64,000 nucleotides of DNA, from assembly GCA_947095535.1 (NCBI GenBank), contig OX352772.1, positions 116,234,031-116,298,030 of the forward strand, read 5' to 3'. Position numbers and translations under genes: made by a program. Positions 45,016-55,367 of this stretch are shown here, piece by piece. Position 1 is the first letter of the stretch; every line of letters begins with the position of its first letter. The notes under the pieces are model-generated. The model did not search any database. It was not told the origin of the DNA and was given only the letters and a program-made list of their open reading frames with translations. Source of the DNA: Poecilobothrus nobilitatus. Taxonomy: Eukaryota; Arthropoda; Insecta; Diptera; Dolichopodidae.

Positions 45016-46629
45016 ATCTATTTAATTATTGATCTATTTTGTTTTAAACGTTTTAAATGATTTTTATTTTTTGTTGTTCTTATCTCGTTTTTTAAATTTA
45101 AATTTTATTTAAGTTTTGTTTAATTTGAAATTCTTATTTTTGTTGCTACAATTTACCTTTCGTTTTTTTTTTTGGTTCTTTTATTTTTGTTTTTTTATTA
45201 ATTTTTATTTTTCTTTTACATACCTTCGATTTTTGTATATTATGTTTTAACTGAATTTAATTTATTACTGAATTTAAAATATGATTGTTTTTCGTTTTTA
45301 AAGAATTGATATTAATGCAATTTTGACAGAAATGTATTTAAAGCAATTCATTTGAGGTTGCGGTTCAACAAATTAGCCGACTGACATGAAACTAAATTGA
45401 ATTGTAAAGAAAAAAATCTTCTTATCTTTTTTTTTTGATTTTTTTTATTATCTGTATTGCTGAGTCGACTAAACTTTTATGTAAAATGTAGATCAGCAAT
45501 GATTTTAGTTTGCCTCGGATTCCTCTCTCTCTCTTTGTTTTCGACTTTTTTTCTCTCAACATCCCCATTTGAAATTGTGTGAAGAATAATTTATTTAAAA
45601 ATAAAAGTTTGATGCGGGAGGTATGTATAGGAAAAAAAATTAAATTCATATCAGTAGATAGGTAGGAACTTAGGCCAGATAGGTCAGTAGGTCAAGGTCA
45701 CCCGGAAGTCACCCGAAAGGTCAAACGGTAATTAGATAAGACCGGAAGTAGGTTAACGTCATAAAAGTACGCACAGGTGGCGGCAACCGTCAGACAAGTC
45801 TTGTTATTTATAAGGGTTGTATACTAATTTTAAGTAATAGTTAAACATGGAAATAGTAAGAAAAAATGCTTGCAAATTTTGAGATGAATTTATTTCTTGT
45901 TTTTTTCTTTCGTTTTTTTTATGAAGTATTTAAAGAAGAGGAATGAAAAACCATTAATTGTTATGTAAGAATGTTGAAAAAAAATATGAATAACAACGAA
46001 AAAAAAAAACAAAAACAAGATATCAAAAATATATAAATTATATATATAAAATCATCATATATAAAATATTGATGTATGCTTGGCTTAAGTAATAGGCGCA
46101 AATGAAAATAATAAGAAAAAATGTTTTATAAAATTTGAAGAGAAAAATTAAAACAGAACAAAATAAGTGTAACTACGTTTCTTTAAAATGAAAAGAAATT
46201 AAAAATGAAAAGAAAAAGTGCAAACTGGTTTTTTAAATCTTACATAAAGATTAAACCTTGATGCAATTTTGAGATGAATTTATTTCTTGTTGTTTTCTTT
46301 TTTCTATGAATTATTTAAAGAAGTGGAAAGAAAAAATTGTTAGTATCATCGTATAAGATGTTATTGTTATATAAGAATGTTGAAAAACAAAAAAAAAAAG
46401 AATTAAAAACGATTCAAAATAAGTTACGAATAATTGCTTTTGGTACCTATAGTGGTACATAATAGTAAAAAAAAAAAAATAAAACAGATTTGTTTATATG
46501 TTTGAAATATTTTTTTCAAATAACAAGCAAGACAATAATTATAAATTGTTTAAAAAGTTTAAAAATTGTTAATAGAGCGAAAATTCTTAGAGTAGAAACG
46601 TTCGCGGTCGGTTGTCTTGAAATAAAAAC
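45016..46629. repeat. Spacer left of the Polinton polymerase; GC-richer island and direct repeats
   Basis: No gene is seen. 45655-45800 is GC-richer than its surroundings and holds four AGGTCA half-sites (45681, 45689, 45695, 45718) and a doubled GTCACCCG. A TATA-like TTATTTATAAGGG lies at about 45806. A direct repeat follows: 45828-45990 is partly repeated at 46086-46390 (shared TTTTGAGATGAATTTATTTC and GAATGTTGAAAAA blocks). This could be the Polinton's left terminal region, but I found no matching inverted copy at the right. Confidence 0.55.
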
Positions 46630-47076
46630 ATGGAAATTAAAAAAATTAAAATGAATAAAGAAAAATTCACGAGAAAATCAATTAAATCAGTGAATGTAAA
46701 ACAATTCAACATTTTTGTAAAAATGGAGTTTATAATAAATACAGTACCAGACAATAAAGATACAATAGATTGGATTAAAACTAGTATTGAAGAATTATTC
46801 AACAATTTAATTGAAAATGTTAACCTTAGTGACAAGATTTGTGTCACTTTTGTATGCCAAAGTTTTCATGAACTGGATCAATTTTAAATAAGCAAAAGAC
46901 GTTGACATTTCGAAATTTGGGAAGTTATTTCAAAAATTTTTCAAAGCAACTCCGAAGGATTATCTAAAGATACGTTCTATATAAATGTTACATATGTACG
47001 ACTTCCAGTAGGAGTCGGTAGAGGAAAAAGATAAAACAATTTTGAAGAAGAATGTAATAAGAATGTAATAAGAATG

Positions 47077-47107
<31 letters not shown>

Positions 47108-48990
47108 AAATTATTATTTTGCAAACAAACAAACTTGTTTTGATAACATAAAACAACATCATCTACAAATAAAAAATCTATTTGTACTCTAATAAATTCC
47201 TGTACAAAACGATTTAAAGTATACAGAGCCGATGTAAATCATATATGCTAAGGATATTTGTGTAAAAACTGTAATACAAATGTAGCTTCAGGTCACCAAT
47301 ACTTTATTACACCATGTAAAGAATTAGCTGAACTTAAGAATATATTTTATATTGTCTACGATCTCGAAACAACTCAAGATGATATAATCGGGGAGAAACT
47401 TCATGAAGGTGTTGCAATAGGGGATATAATTGAACATCAGCCTGATTTATGTATTTTTGAGCAACGTTGCACCCATTGTATATTATCTAATGTTGAAAGA
47501 TGCAATTTTTGTGGACAACATGTGTTGAAATAAAATCCAATACAAATGTTTTTAGAATATATACTCAACCAACGAAAAATATTTGATAAAGTTGCAGTTA
47601 TTGCACATAATGGACAAGCATTTAATAATCACTTTTTATTAAACTTTATCTTAGAGAAAACAATCATTAAACCAAAACTAATTATGAGGGGAACAAAGAT
47701 AATTTTAATGCTGTTAGATAAAGTGAAATTTATTGATTCATTAAACTATTTTCCAATGCCATTATTTAGTATACCAAAAGCGTTTGATTTAGACATAAAT
47801 TTGAAGAAAGGATATTTTCCTCCTATGTTTAATCGTAAAAACAATATAAAATATAATGGAAAGTTACCCGATCGTAAATATTATTGTTATAATTCAATTA
47901 GTGTATCGGAAAGAAACAATTTTTCTAGTTGTATGAAGAAAATAAAAATAAGCCTTTTAACCTCCAAAATGAACTTGTACAATATTGTATGAACGACGTA
48001 AAAATTTTGACAGCAGCCTGTATTAAATTCAGACAACTATTTTTGCAAGAATGTAAGGTTGAACCATTTTTAGAGGCCACTACAATGGCTTCAGCGTGTA
48101 ATTTGGTTTTTAGAAGGAATTTTTTAAAACCGTATACAATTGGACTTATACCTAAACAAGGATATCGCTTATCAGAAAACCAGTCAATCATTGTCATAAA
48201 ATGTTTAATGTGGAAAGAAAAACAAAGAAAACTAAAAATTCAGCATTTCAGCATAGTGGTAATGGAACAGAAAACGTTATTTTTGATAAAAAAATTATGA
48301 AAATATGAAAAGTAGTATTGTGAATTTCAAAACGAAATGAGGTCAAAAGAATACATAGCATGTTTCTCAAAATTGGAGAACGAAAGTTGGATACCACTAA
48401 CAACACGTGATGCGTTTTATGGCGGTAAAACAGGAAACACAAGAACATATTATAAATGTGTACCTGGTGAGAAAATGATGCATACAAATATATGCTCACT
48501 ATATCGTTGGGTCCAGTTGGGTCCACTCATGATAATCGTAGTAGATCAATTTTAGGAATATGGGTTATAGATGAAGTAAGAGAAGCTGTTAAACAGGGAT
48601 ATAAAATTGTGCAAATATACGAGGTATGTGAGTACACTGTTAAACAATTTAATCCCCTTAGAACACTTTTAGCTTTTGTAGAACACCAAATTAAAAGTGC
48701 AAATATTTAGAAAAGTGGAAGGCATAAATTTACAGTTTATAGAAATAGAAAAAACACCCGGACTTAGATCATTAACTAAATTAATGTTAAACTCTTTCTG
48801 TGGTAAAATCAATCAAAAACTGAAACCATAAATGAGCTTTATGATATTACTGATCCATGAGTTTTCATAGGAGATATGACAGATGAGCTTGAAGAATATG
48901 GAAGGGGAGGTTACATTACAGAATTTATCAGTGAGGGTGCAAAGAACTATGCATACAAAATATATAGTTGTGAATAACTTGTTTGTTTGC
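46630..48990 (+). pseudogene. Polinton protein-primed DNA polymerase B (locus 2)
   Basis: ATG 46630 starts the N-terminal domain (FVKMEFIINTVPDNKDTIDW, ICVTFVCQSFHE) to 46887. After frame breaks come VTYVRLPVG (about 46986), then 47258-47533 with the exonuclease I motif YDLETTQ and a Cys-rich RCTHCILSNVERCNFCG. 47546-47992 has the exonuclease II motif AHNGQAFNNHF, and 47929-48300 the exonuclease III-like YCMNDVKIL. Motif A near 48490 reads NICSLYRW, where D-x-x-S-L-Y-P is expected, so a catalytic Asp is lost. Motif B is NSFCGK near 48795. Motif C (DTDS) is deleted. The C-terminus (GDMTDELEEYGRGG) lies near 48875-48975. It would replicate a linear protein-capped genome. It is dead. Confidence 0.92.
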
Positions 48991-49001
48991 AAAGTCAACG
49001 G

Positions 49002-49326
49002 GAAAATTTAATGTTTGTGATTTTGTTAGAATGGCAAGATCTAAAGGTACTTTCAAAAAGGATATTAATCTAACTATTCAACTGAGGTTTTTAAAATAGC
49101 TTTCAAAAAAAAGACAGACCCGATTACATATAGTTTAAAAGATTATAAAAATAAATTAGTTCGGGGTGGTGCCTTCTATGAACAGGAACTAACTAGTGTC
49201 AAAGACCCTAATACTTATTTAATCTTAAAAATTTTAAAATGGAAAGACAATAAAGTATATGTGAAATATTTATGCTTTGATAATAGTCATAATCAATGGA
49301 AAAGTAAATATGATAGTCTTTCATAA
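49002..49326 (+). pseudogene. Polinton integrase, C-terminal fragment (locus 2)
   Basis: KFNVCDFVRMARSKGTFKKD (49003-49062) is followed after a stop/shift by DPITYSLKDYKN, RGGAFYEQELTSVKDPNTYL and VYVKYLCFDNSHNQW, with a stop at 49324-49326. This is the post-catalytic SH3/chromodomain-like tail of the retroviral-type integrase that Polintons carry. The DDE core and zinc finger are absent. It follows the polymerase by only ~10 bp in the same orientation, which means a deletion has joined the two genes' ends. Confidence 0.87.
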
Positions 49327-50287
49327 AAAAGTATAATTAGAATTTATGTACTAGATTTTTTCTTAACTTTAGAACACTATTAAATGCAAATTTCTTAAGT
49401 ATTTTGATTTCTAAACAATGATAATACAATTATTTATAAGAAAAAGTATAAATAAAGTTGGATCTTACTTAAGATATATCAATTCAAAGAAAGAGCTCAA
49501 CATAATTATAAACAAGAGAGCAAAATGGAAAACACAGCAGAGATTTGCGCCTACGCTCAAATCTACAGCAGAGATTTGCGCCTTCTGAGAATTCTGATTT
49601 TGTTAAAGAAATAAAAGTAAAAGAACATTTTGTATATAAAGATAAAAATTTAAATTTAAGTATTATAGATATACCTGAGTCTTTTGGTAAAATATATATA
49701 AATTACCAATAAATGATGTAAATTAGTTTGTATTTTGGTAAATAAGTTTTATATTTATTATATTATAAATAAATATAAAATTTAAAAAAAGGTATAAATT
49801 AATTTTATTTAGTTGTTTTATTTTTCAGATTCAAGTTTATATCAACCTAAATAGTTATAAAATTGATTTATTTAATATTTTTTTCATAAAAAAATAGGTA
49901 TTTAATAAAAGAGCCGATAAAAATTACATCATACATTAAATTTTTGAACCGGAATAAAAATCTCTACTTTCAACCTTGTAACATTCTTTTATGAATTTCT
50001 TTTACTATTTTAGAACTTGACATGATTTTTACACCATTTAACTAATTTTAAAAATTCAATTTTGCATTTCTTTATGTATATACTTTGAAAACTTTGAATT
50101 TTGACTGGATTCTACAGTATATAACGCGGTTGAATTTTATTGGCAAATCATTTTTAATTCAATTTTGCGAAGATATTTTACAAAAAAATCGAACCTGAAT
50201 CTACAACATTTCCATTTCCAAATAGTCAGTATACAAAATGAAATTTAAGTTGATGAAATTACATCCACTGTAGATGAGGAGGAATTA
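49327..50287. other. Spacer inside the Polinton
   Basis: Mostly AT-rich with no long open frame. A 31-bp tandem duplication (ACAGCAGAGATTTGCGCCT at 49546 and 49567) sits in a short plus-strand ORF that starts at ATG 49525. After it a frame reads FVKEIKVKEHFVYKDKN and PESFGKIYINYQ to about 49711, which may be a Polinton gene remnant that I do not recognise. Confidence 0.45.
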
Positions 50288-50419
50288 ATGGAAACTGAAG
50301 AATTCATACCACCGTTTCAAGTCTTAGTTGAAGATATAGTGGAGCAACAAATTTCGGAAACAAATAACCAAGAAGGAGATCCTGACTGTTTTGCAGAACT
50401 TATTAGAAATAATTTATAA
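50288..50419 (+). CDS. Short acidic ORF, unrecognised
   Basis: A 43-codon ORF from ATG 50288 to TAA 50417-50419. The same frame is open a further ~35 bases upstream, also acidic. The product is Glu/Asp-rich (METEEFIPPFQVLVEDIVEQ) with no known motif. AATAAA-like signals follow. It lies convergent to the minus-strand genes of the Polinton. It may be the C-terminal end of a lost Polinton gene; I cannot assign it, and a chance ORF is possible. Confidence 0.3.
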   Translation: METEEFIPPFQVLVEDIVEQQISETNNQEGDPDCFAELIRNNL

Positions 50420-50569
50420 CCTAAAACAATATATAAGAATATTTGTGTAAATGCATATGTTTCTACTATATTATATAAGTAATTCATAATAAAAAACAAA
50501 TTAAATAAAATTTAAAAATTTTTTCATTTATTGTTGTTCTTGACTATAAAATATTAGAAATTTTATTTT

Positions 50570-50962
50570 CTAGTAGCACAGGTATTTCAAAAAACAATCT
50601 AGAATAATTGCATTAAACGCTACAACGTTGTATTGGAATATATATATAGTGATAATTTCTTCGTGCAATTTCATAACATGTTTTTCTTGACAAGTTTTTA
50701 TATATTTAATAACATATTCCCCTACATTTGATTCAGCATTTTTATTGTGTATCATTACAGCTTGAAGAAAATCAATTAAGTTGTAAAATGTGTCAGCTTC
50801 CTCTTTGCTAATGCTAAGACATCAGCCAATAACCATTCTTAACCCATATTGTAAACATAATTTTGTATTCTTTATTGATTGTTTTGAATACCTTTTATAA
50901 AATTTGTATAGAAAATATGTATAGCTCAACATCAAATTTCTTTTCGAACCTTGATCTTCCAT
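50570..50962 (-). pseudogene. Unrecognised ORF next to the Polinton protease, one in-frame stop
   Basis: From ATG 50962 the frame runs 131 codons to a stop at 50570, with a single internal TGA at codon 47 (50822-50824). The composition is protein-like: MEDQGSKRNLMLSYTYFLYK, then LCLQYGLRMVIG, then SKEEADTFYNLIDFLQAV and NVGEYVIKYIKTCQEKH. No signal peptide or zinc motif is visible; there are several aromatic helices. It lies ~30 bp downstream of the protease relic in the same orientation, which suggests it belongs to the same gene block. I do not recognise the family. Confidence 0.5.
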
Positions 50963-50991
50963 TACTACGTTTTAACTAAAGCTTTTTAATA

Positions 50992-51481
50992 TTAATTATA
51001 TTGCTTAGGTACACAAGAATGTGAAAAATTTAGATTTCCAAATAAGTTGTAAAACATATTAATAATCAGATTGTCGTTTTCTATATGAATATCTTTGCTA
51101 AATTCATTCAAAAAAGTTTTCATACTTAAACCAAAACATCTATACCCAGCCATAAACACAACAGTATTTCTCACATACATTCGAAAGGACACCCTGTATC
51201 TGCCAATTATTAAAAACTATACACTGATTTTTCAAATATTTCAAAATTTGCGTTTTATTTGGAACTCCACCATACGAATCAAAATATTCTTTGCAACCAT
51301 GCTTTGGAATATAAAGCGCAACCCAATGTGTTCCTGGATCTTTTATCTAGTCAGCTTTAACAATTAAAAAAGTAGGTTTTTCAATTATTTTTGGAATTTT
51401 GTCTAAAGCAAAAACTCCCTTAAAATATTTGTTTGTAAATTTGTTACATTTTAAAACACTTGTTATTTCTAAAGTGTTCAT
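50992..51481 (-). pseudogene. Polinton adenain-like cysteine protease relic
   Basis: ATG 51481 (MNTLEITSVLKCNKFTNKYF) opens the frame. A TAG follows near 51346. Then DPGTHWVALYI carries the catalytic His, EYFDSYGGVP the acidic residue, and WQIQG...NVCEKYCCVY the nucleophile Cys. The residue after that Cys is Glu where Gly is usual. A second stop and a frame change follow. The C-terminus (GLSMKTFLNEFSKDI, NMFYNLFGNL) is read in the neighbouring frame to 50992. In adenoviruses and Polintons this enzyme matures the capsid. Its presence with capsid genes marks the element as virus-like. The copy is dead. Confidence 0.9.
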
Positions 51482-51520
51482 AATTCAAACTGACTCAAAT
51501 CATACACTCTACTTATTTCA

Positions 51521-51805
51521 TTAACGTATTTCATCCTTTTTTATTTTATTATTTGTTATAATAAGAACAAATTTTTCTAGCACCTGCTTTAATTCTTTAA
51601 TAATTTTATCATTATATACAGTTCCAAAAGAGTAATTTTCAAAATTTTCATTTATAATTTCTTTGTTTGGGAATTTGTAAGTAAACTCTTTTACAAATTT
51701 TTTACAAGGTTCTTTAATTCCAACTAAACAAATATCGTTTACAAATAAAGTATTTTTATCATCACAACAAAACTTCACATCCACAAGTGGACAGGACGAT
51801 GACAT
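51521..51805 (-). pseudogene. Unrecognised ORF between major capsid protein and protease
   Basis: A 94-codon frame from ATG 51805 to a stop at 51521. It reads MSSSCPLVDVKFCCDDKN, then ICLVGIKEPCKKFVKEFTYK, then IIKELKQVLEKFVLIITNNK. The frame is also open upstream toward the major capsid protein's stop at 51841. The pattern (a beta-rich start, Cys-rich, then a Lys/Glu-rich helix) suggests the N-terminal half of a larger protein. Gene order places it within the Polinton capsid block. I do not assign a function, and it is probably truncated. Confidence 0.5.
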
Positions 51806-51840
51806 TGTTGAATTTTCAAATACATGTTTCAGTATTCTAT

Positions 51841-53142
51841 TTATAGATTTGTGATTATAATTCGATTTTTATCATCAAATTCTCCATAAACAATAGCGGT
51901 TAGTGTAGATGTAAGTGGTTTTGATAGCTTTGCCTCAGTTCTAATTGTACCCTGGTTTAGTAAACTTTGACATACTTCCTTTCCACATGGATCTGGAGTT
52001 AAATCATAAGCTAGTATAAAAAATCCATTACTAAACATGGACTTTGTTATCTGACGACCTTTATCATTGAGGTAAATTCCAGTTCCTGAAAATGTGTACT
52101 GTATGCTCTTGTACAGGAATTATTTTCATTTGAAATATTGGTTTCAACTTCTGAATTAGGTGTTTGAACACCATTTACGTTTAACACAAATTGTAAAATA
52201 TCAAAATGTTTAAAATTGTATGGGTTTTTTGATCTTTTTCCAGAGTAACCCACATTTTCTGTCATACAAAAAATTATTATGTTTGGCAACTGTCCAATAA
52301 AAACATTATCAAGTGATATTGATGAGCTGTTCATTGGAATTGTAAAACTTTTTACTTCAACGCGTTTATAATTATATTTAGCATTGGATTTCGCAAGATC
52401 AGCATTGTGTGCTAACAGTACACTTGATTTAACGGTAACATACCTCATAAATAGCGTGGCTTTTATAATTTTTAATTGTGATTCATCAGAATTGTCTGCA
52501 AATAGATAAAAATCTGGTTTTTCAAGTGTTAAAATTATACGAATTTCAACATTATTTATAAGTAGAGTAGGTTGATTAAACATATCTACATGTAGTTTAC
52601 CCATAAGTTACTACACTGCTATTATGATACATTTTTTCGCGCTCTTTTGATCCATTATTATCAGATTTTGCTATATTTGCTTTATATAAAATCCATCCTG
52701 CATATTCTAAATGACCCATAACCTGCCGCACATTCTAAATGACCATGTACCATAATTTAATAATGATTCAATATTAGCTATATAGTGATAATTTCCATCA
52801 GATGGTGTTATATTTTTGCCATTTAATTGAACATTACATTGTTTTATTAAAGAAAGTAAAATGTTAACAACGATACTTGGTTGTATAATTATTTTTCCAT
52901 CAGCAGTTTTATCATTATTCCAATGTGTTCCATCTTTCTTTAAGATTTGTACTTTTAATCTCAAATATAGAAGACAAATCTCTATATGTATCACCATGAC
53001 CAAGTTAAACAAATTCAATAGTTGAAGGGTTGTCTAAAGAAGGGTTGTCTAATAGGATTGTAGGAAACTTCTTCAGATCGTAAAATGCTAGACTGAATGG
53101 GTTGGGTTTTAAAAATATCCAACTCAGATTTGATACACTCAA
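51841..53142 (-). pseudogene. Polinton major capsid protein (double jelly-roll type) relic
   Basis: ATG 53142 (MIECIKSELDIFKTQP) starts it. Breaks near 53040 and 53000 lead into LKKDGTHWNN, VVNILLSLIKQCNVQLNGK (53018-52707). After another shift, 52604-52047 carries HVDMFNQPTLLINNVEIRI, TLFMRYVTVKSSVLLAHNAD and SLDNVFIGQLPN. The end, 52038-51841, has NGFFILAYDLTPDPCG and SKPLTSTLTAIVYGEFD. About 430 codons are spanned. This matches the Polinton PY gene, the major capsid protein. It sits between the small basic protein and the protease. At least three frame breaks; not functional. Confidence 0.92.
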
Positions 53143-53148
53143 TCATAA

Positions 53149-53586
53149 TTAATTAAAAATATCTTTTTGTTTCTTTTTGTTATTATCTTTGCGAAGTTTT
53201 GACATAAAATAATTTAAATTTTTAATGAATGGTATTTTTATAGCTTTTCGTTTTCTTACGCCAGAACCATACATTTCATTCAGTTTTCGTACGGCACCAC
53301 GTCGTGCATTTTTAACAATCTCTTTACTACGATCTTGCATAACTTCTTTTACATTTGCACTAGATGCAATATCAGATAAAGTATTGATACCAGAGTTAAT
53401 AACCTCTTTTTTCAAAATATCAGCGCCTGAAGTAAATAATGGTTTCAAATATCTGAAAAGTCCTCCAAAAAAGCTTCCCAGTCGACGACCTCTTTGAAAA
53501 TATACCGTTTATTGTAATAAAGGTTCGATATCATCAAGTACTCTACCAGATTGAATTAAATAATACTTATAGTATACTCTCCCCAT
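53149..53586 (-). pseudogene. Small basic Polinton protein (adenovirus core/minor-capsid-like) relic
   Basis: ATG 53586 (MGRVYYKYYLIQSGRV) runs 145 codons to 53149 with one in-frame TAA near 53511. It has an RGRRLGSFFGGLFRYLKPLF segment, a long amphipathic helix (ILKKEVINSGINTLSDIASS), then KNARRGAVRKLNEMYGSGV-RKRK and a Lys-rich tail. The Gly-rich hydrophobic start plus basic tail recalls the pVI/core-like proteins of adenoviruses and adintoviruses. That comparison is my inference from pattern. The gene ends 7 bp before the major capsid ATG, as expected for a packed viral block. Confidence 0.72.
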
Positions 53587-53634
53587 TATAAATAAAAATA
53601 AAATAATATGTAGTTTTGTAAAATCGCTTTTATT

Positions 53635-54583
53635 TTATACTTTTTTAAAATGTAATACAATTTTTGTTGGAATTGAACTATTGGAATAGTTTATTTTGTA
53701 TCCATATTTATCACATAAAAGTAATGAATTGTTATTAAATGGTTTCTCCACATTGCAATATTGAATATTACTGAATTCTTTTTTTACAGTATCATTGAAA
53801 ACATTTTGTATGCTAAGAGATCTTAAACACCTTACATCTTTATCACCTATTTTTTGCGGTTCAATTATAAATAACTGTGTATATAAAAACATATCTGGTT
53901 TAATAATTGGAATGAATTGTACACTATCTATAAAAGTTTTGAAAGCTTCTATTACACGTGATTTATATTTTTTAAAATCTGTAACTTTCGAAAATACTTG
54001 ATAGAAACATGTTGTCAAAAGTCCTTTCAGAGTATAAGCGTAATTCGCTCATATTTTTATATCAATTTTAGGCCTAGTAACACATATTGTAGTGTAACTT
54101 ATATTTTTAGGCATCTGCTCAATGTGTTGTGTACAATGAATTTCATCGTTTATAAAATAAAAAAATTCCCAAATCAACTGTCGTTCAACTTCTTTTCTTG
54201 TAAATCTATTAAGTGGGCGTATATTTTGAATTAGTGTTGGTAATAGAAAAACTTTCCAGTCACATATCATTTTCTATGTATGGATCATATGATGTTCCAA
54301 CTCCTATCACATCTTTCTGCATACTTTTAATAAATATTTGAGTACTTATTTTCCATTCTTCACCAAACACATTTGGAATGAAATCATTAAAATACATTTC
54401 TGAAATACCGACTTTCCACCTTGAATCAGACATGTATTTATTCATTTTATTTGTAAAAGATGATAATGAATTGTCTGGATTATAGTTCATAGATGAATCA
54501 CTAAGTAAAGTGTTAAAAGTGTGTTCTGTTTGAGTATTACCTGCTATAGCTAACCTTAGAACACGTCTTGATGAATTATTCAA
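53635..54583 (-). pseudogene. Polinton minor capsid (penton-like, PX) protein relic
   Basis: Three frame-shifted pieces: 54583-54260 (SSRRVLRLAIAGNTQTEHTF, SSMNYNPDNSLSSFTNKM, RWKVGISEMYFNDFIPN), 54270-54049 (RKEVERQLIWEFFYFINDEI) and 54018-53635 (TCFYQVFSKVTDF, KPDMFLYTQLFIIEPQKIGD, STKIVLHF-like end). The pattern of 'unpaired Asn-x-Leu-x-x-Phe' followed by 'WEVGISEM' is what I know from the Polinton PX single-jelly-roll vertex protein. No ATG starts the first piece in frame. ATG 54627 lies one base out of frame across an A run, so an indel there is likely. Non-functional. Confidence 0.82.
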
Positions 54584-54638
54584 CTGTTTGCTATTTATAG
54601 TTTTTTTCTTTTTTCGTTGATGGGCATTTCACAATCAT

Positions 54639-55048
54639 TTAACAAACATTTTCTTGAATTTCATCATTAAATACTTCGTCATCAGCTTCTTTTTCATATT
54701 CTTCTTCTTCTTCAGGAACAACTTGTATTCCAACATTTTTATATTCAGGAAAACGCGATTGAGTTTCGGCATCTATATACATTGATTATGCACGAGTTTG
54801 AGTACCTTTTGTTTGCGTAATTTTTACTTTCTCCTCTTTATTTCTAGGAAGTTCTCGTTTTTTGTTTCTTATTTTAAATATATTTTGTTTGTATAAATAC
54901 CATATTTGAGAGTCCGTAATATGTTTATTTATCAACATTTTTTCATAATCTTATCCTACTCATTGTGTTCAACTTCTGCATTTTGCTTCATTTTCTCATA
55001 AATTTCGGATTTTAGAATCATCATTTTGTTAAATGCTGTATTATTCAT
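54639..55048 (-). pseudogene. Unrecognised Polinton ORF with GTQT-like repeats
   Basis: ATG 55048 (MNNTAFNKMMILKSEIYEKM) overlaps the previous gene's TGA (ATGA). A stop and a frame change occur near 54960-54940. The reading then goes on: LINKHITDSQIWYLYKQ, KRELPRNKEEKVKITQTKGT, QTRA, a TAA, then MYIDAETQSRFPEYKNVGIQ and an acidic tail (EEEEEYEKEADDEVF) to the stop at 54639. Short motifs GTQTRA, AETQSR and VGIQV look like a degenerate repeat. Function unknown. It sits between the small hydrophobic protein and the penton gene. Confidence 0.6.
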
Positions 55049-55367
55049 TTTATAAAATTTTCGATTATCCCTGATAGTGCTGCACCAAGGAATGTTGGTA
55101 AAAATCCACCACATTGAATAATAATTTTTCTTTTGCTATTTATAGATTTTTACGGCAAATGAGTGATCTTAATTACTTTTTATACTTTCGTAATTGTGTT
55201 GTTGCTTTTTTACTGAGATTACAATTACCATTTAAAATATTTAACGCTATTTCACAAATTGTTTTAACTACTTCAAGATCACAGTGTTTTATAATTATTT
55301 TCTGGAATTTTAGTTTAGAGGTTTTTAATAGGTGCAATATATGACGATTGGTCTTCAAACGTTTCAT
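55045..55367 (-). pseudogene. Small Polinton protein with basic start and hydrophobic end
   Basis: ATG 55367 (MKRLKTNRHILHLLKTS) gives a helical, basic region with VVKTICEIALNILNGNC and TTQLRKYKK. Two stops and a frame change near 55180-55140 follow. The C-terminus is CGGFLPTFLGAALSGIIENF and ends with a TGA that overlaps the next ATG (ATGA). The Gly-Gly-Phe-Leu-Pro hydrophobic end resembles the core/pX-like small proteins of adenoviruses and of Polintons. About 107 codons. It overlaps the ATPase 3' end by ~50 bp, showing viral-style compaction. Confidence 0.7.

Noticed and set aside
45655..45800. Left terminal inverted repeat of the Polinton.
   Set aside because: I could not find its reverse complement near 55.8-56.2 kb or elsewhere in the window, so the element's ends stay undefined.
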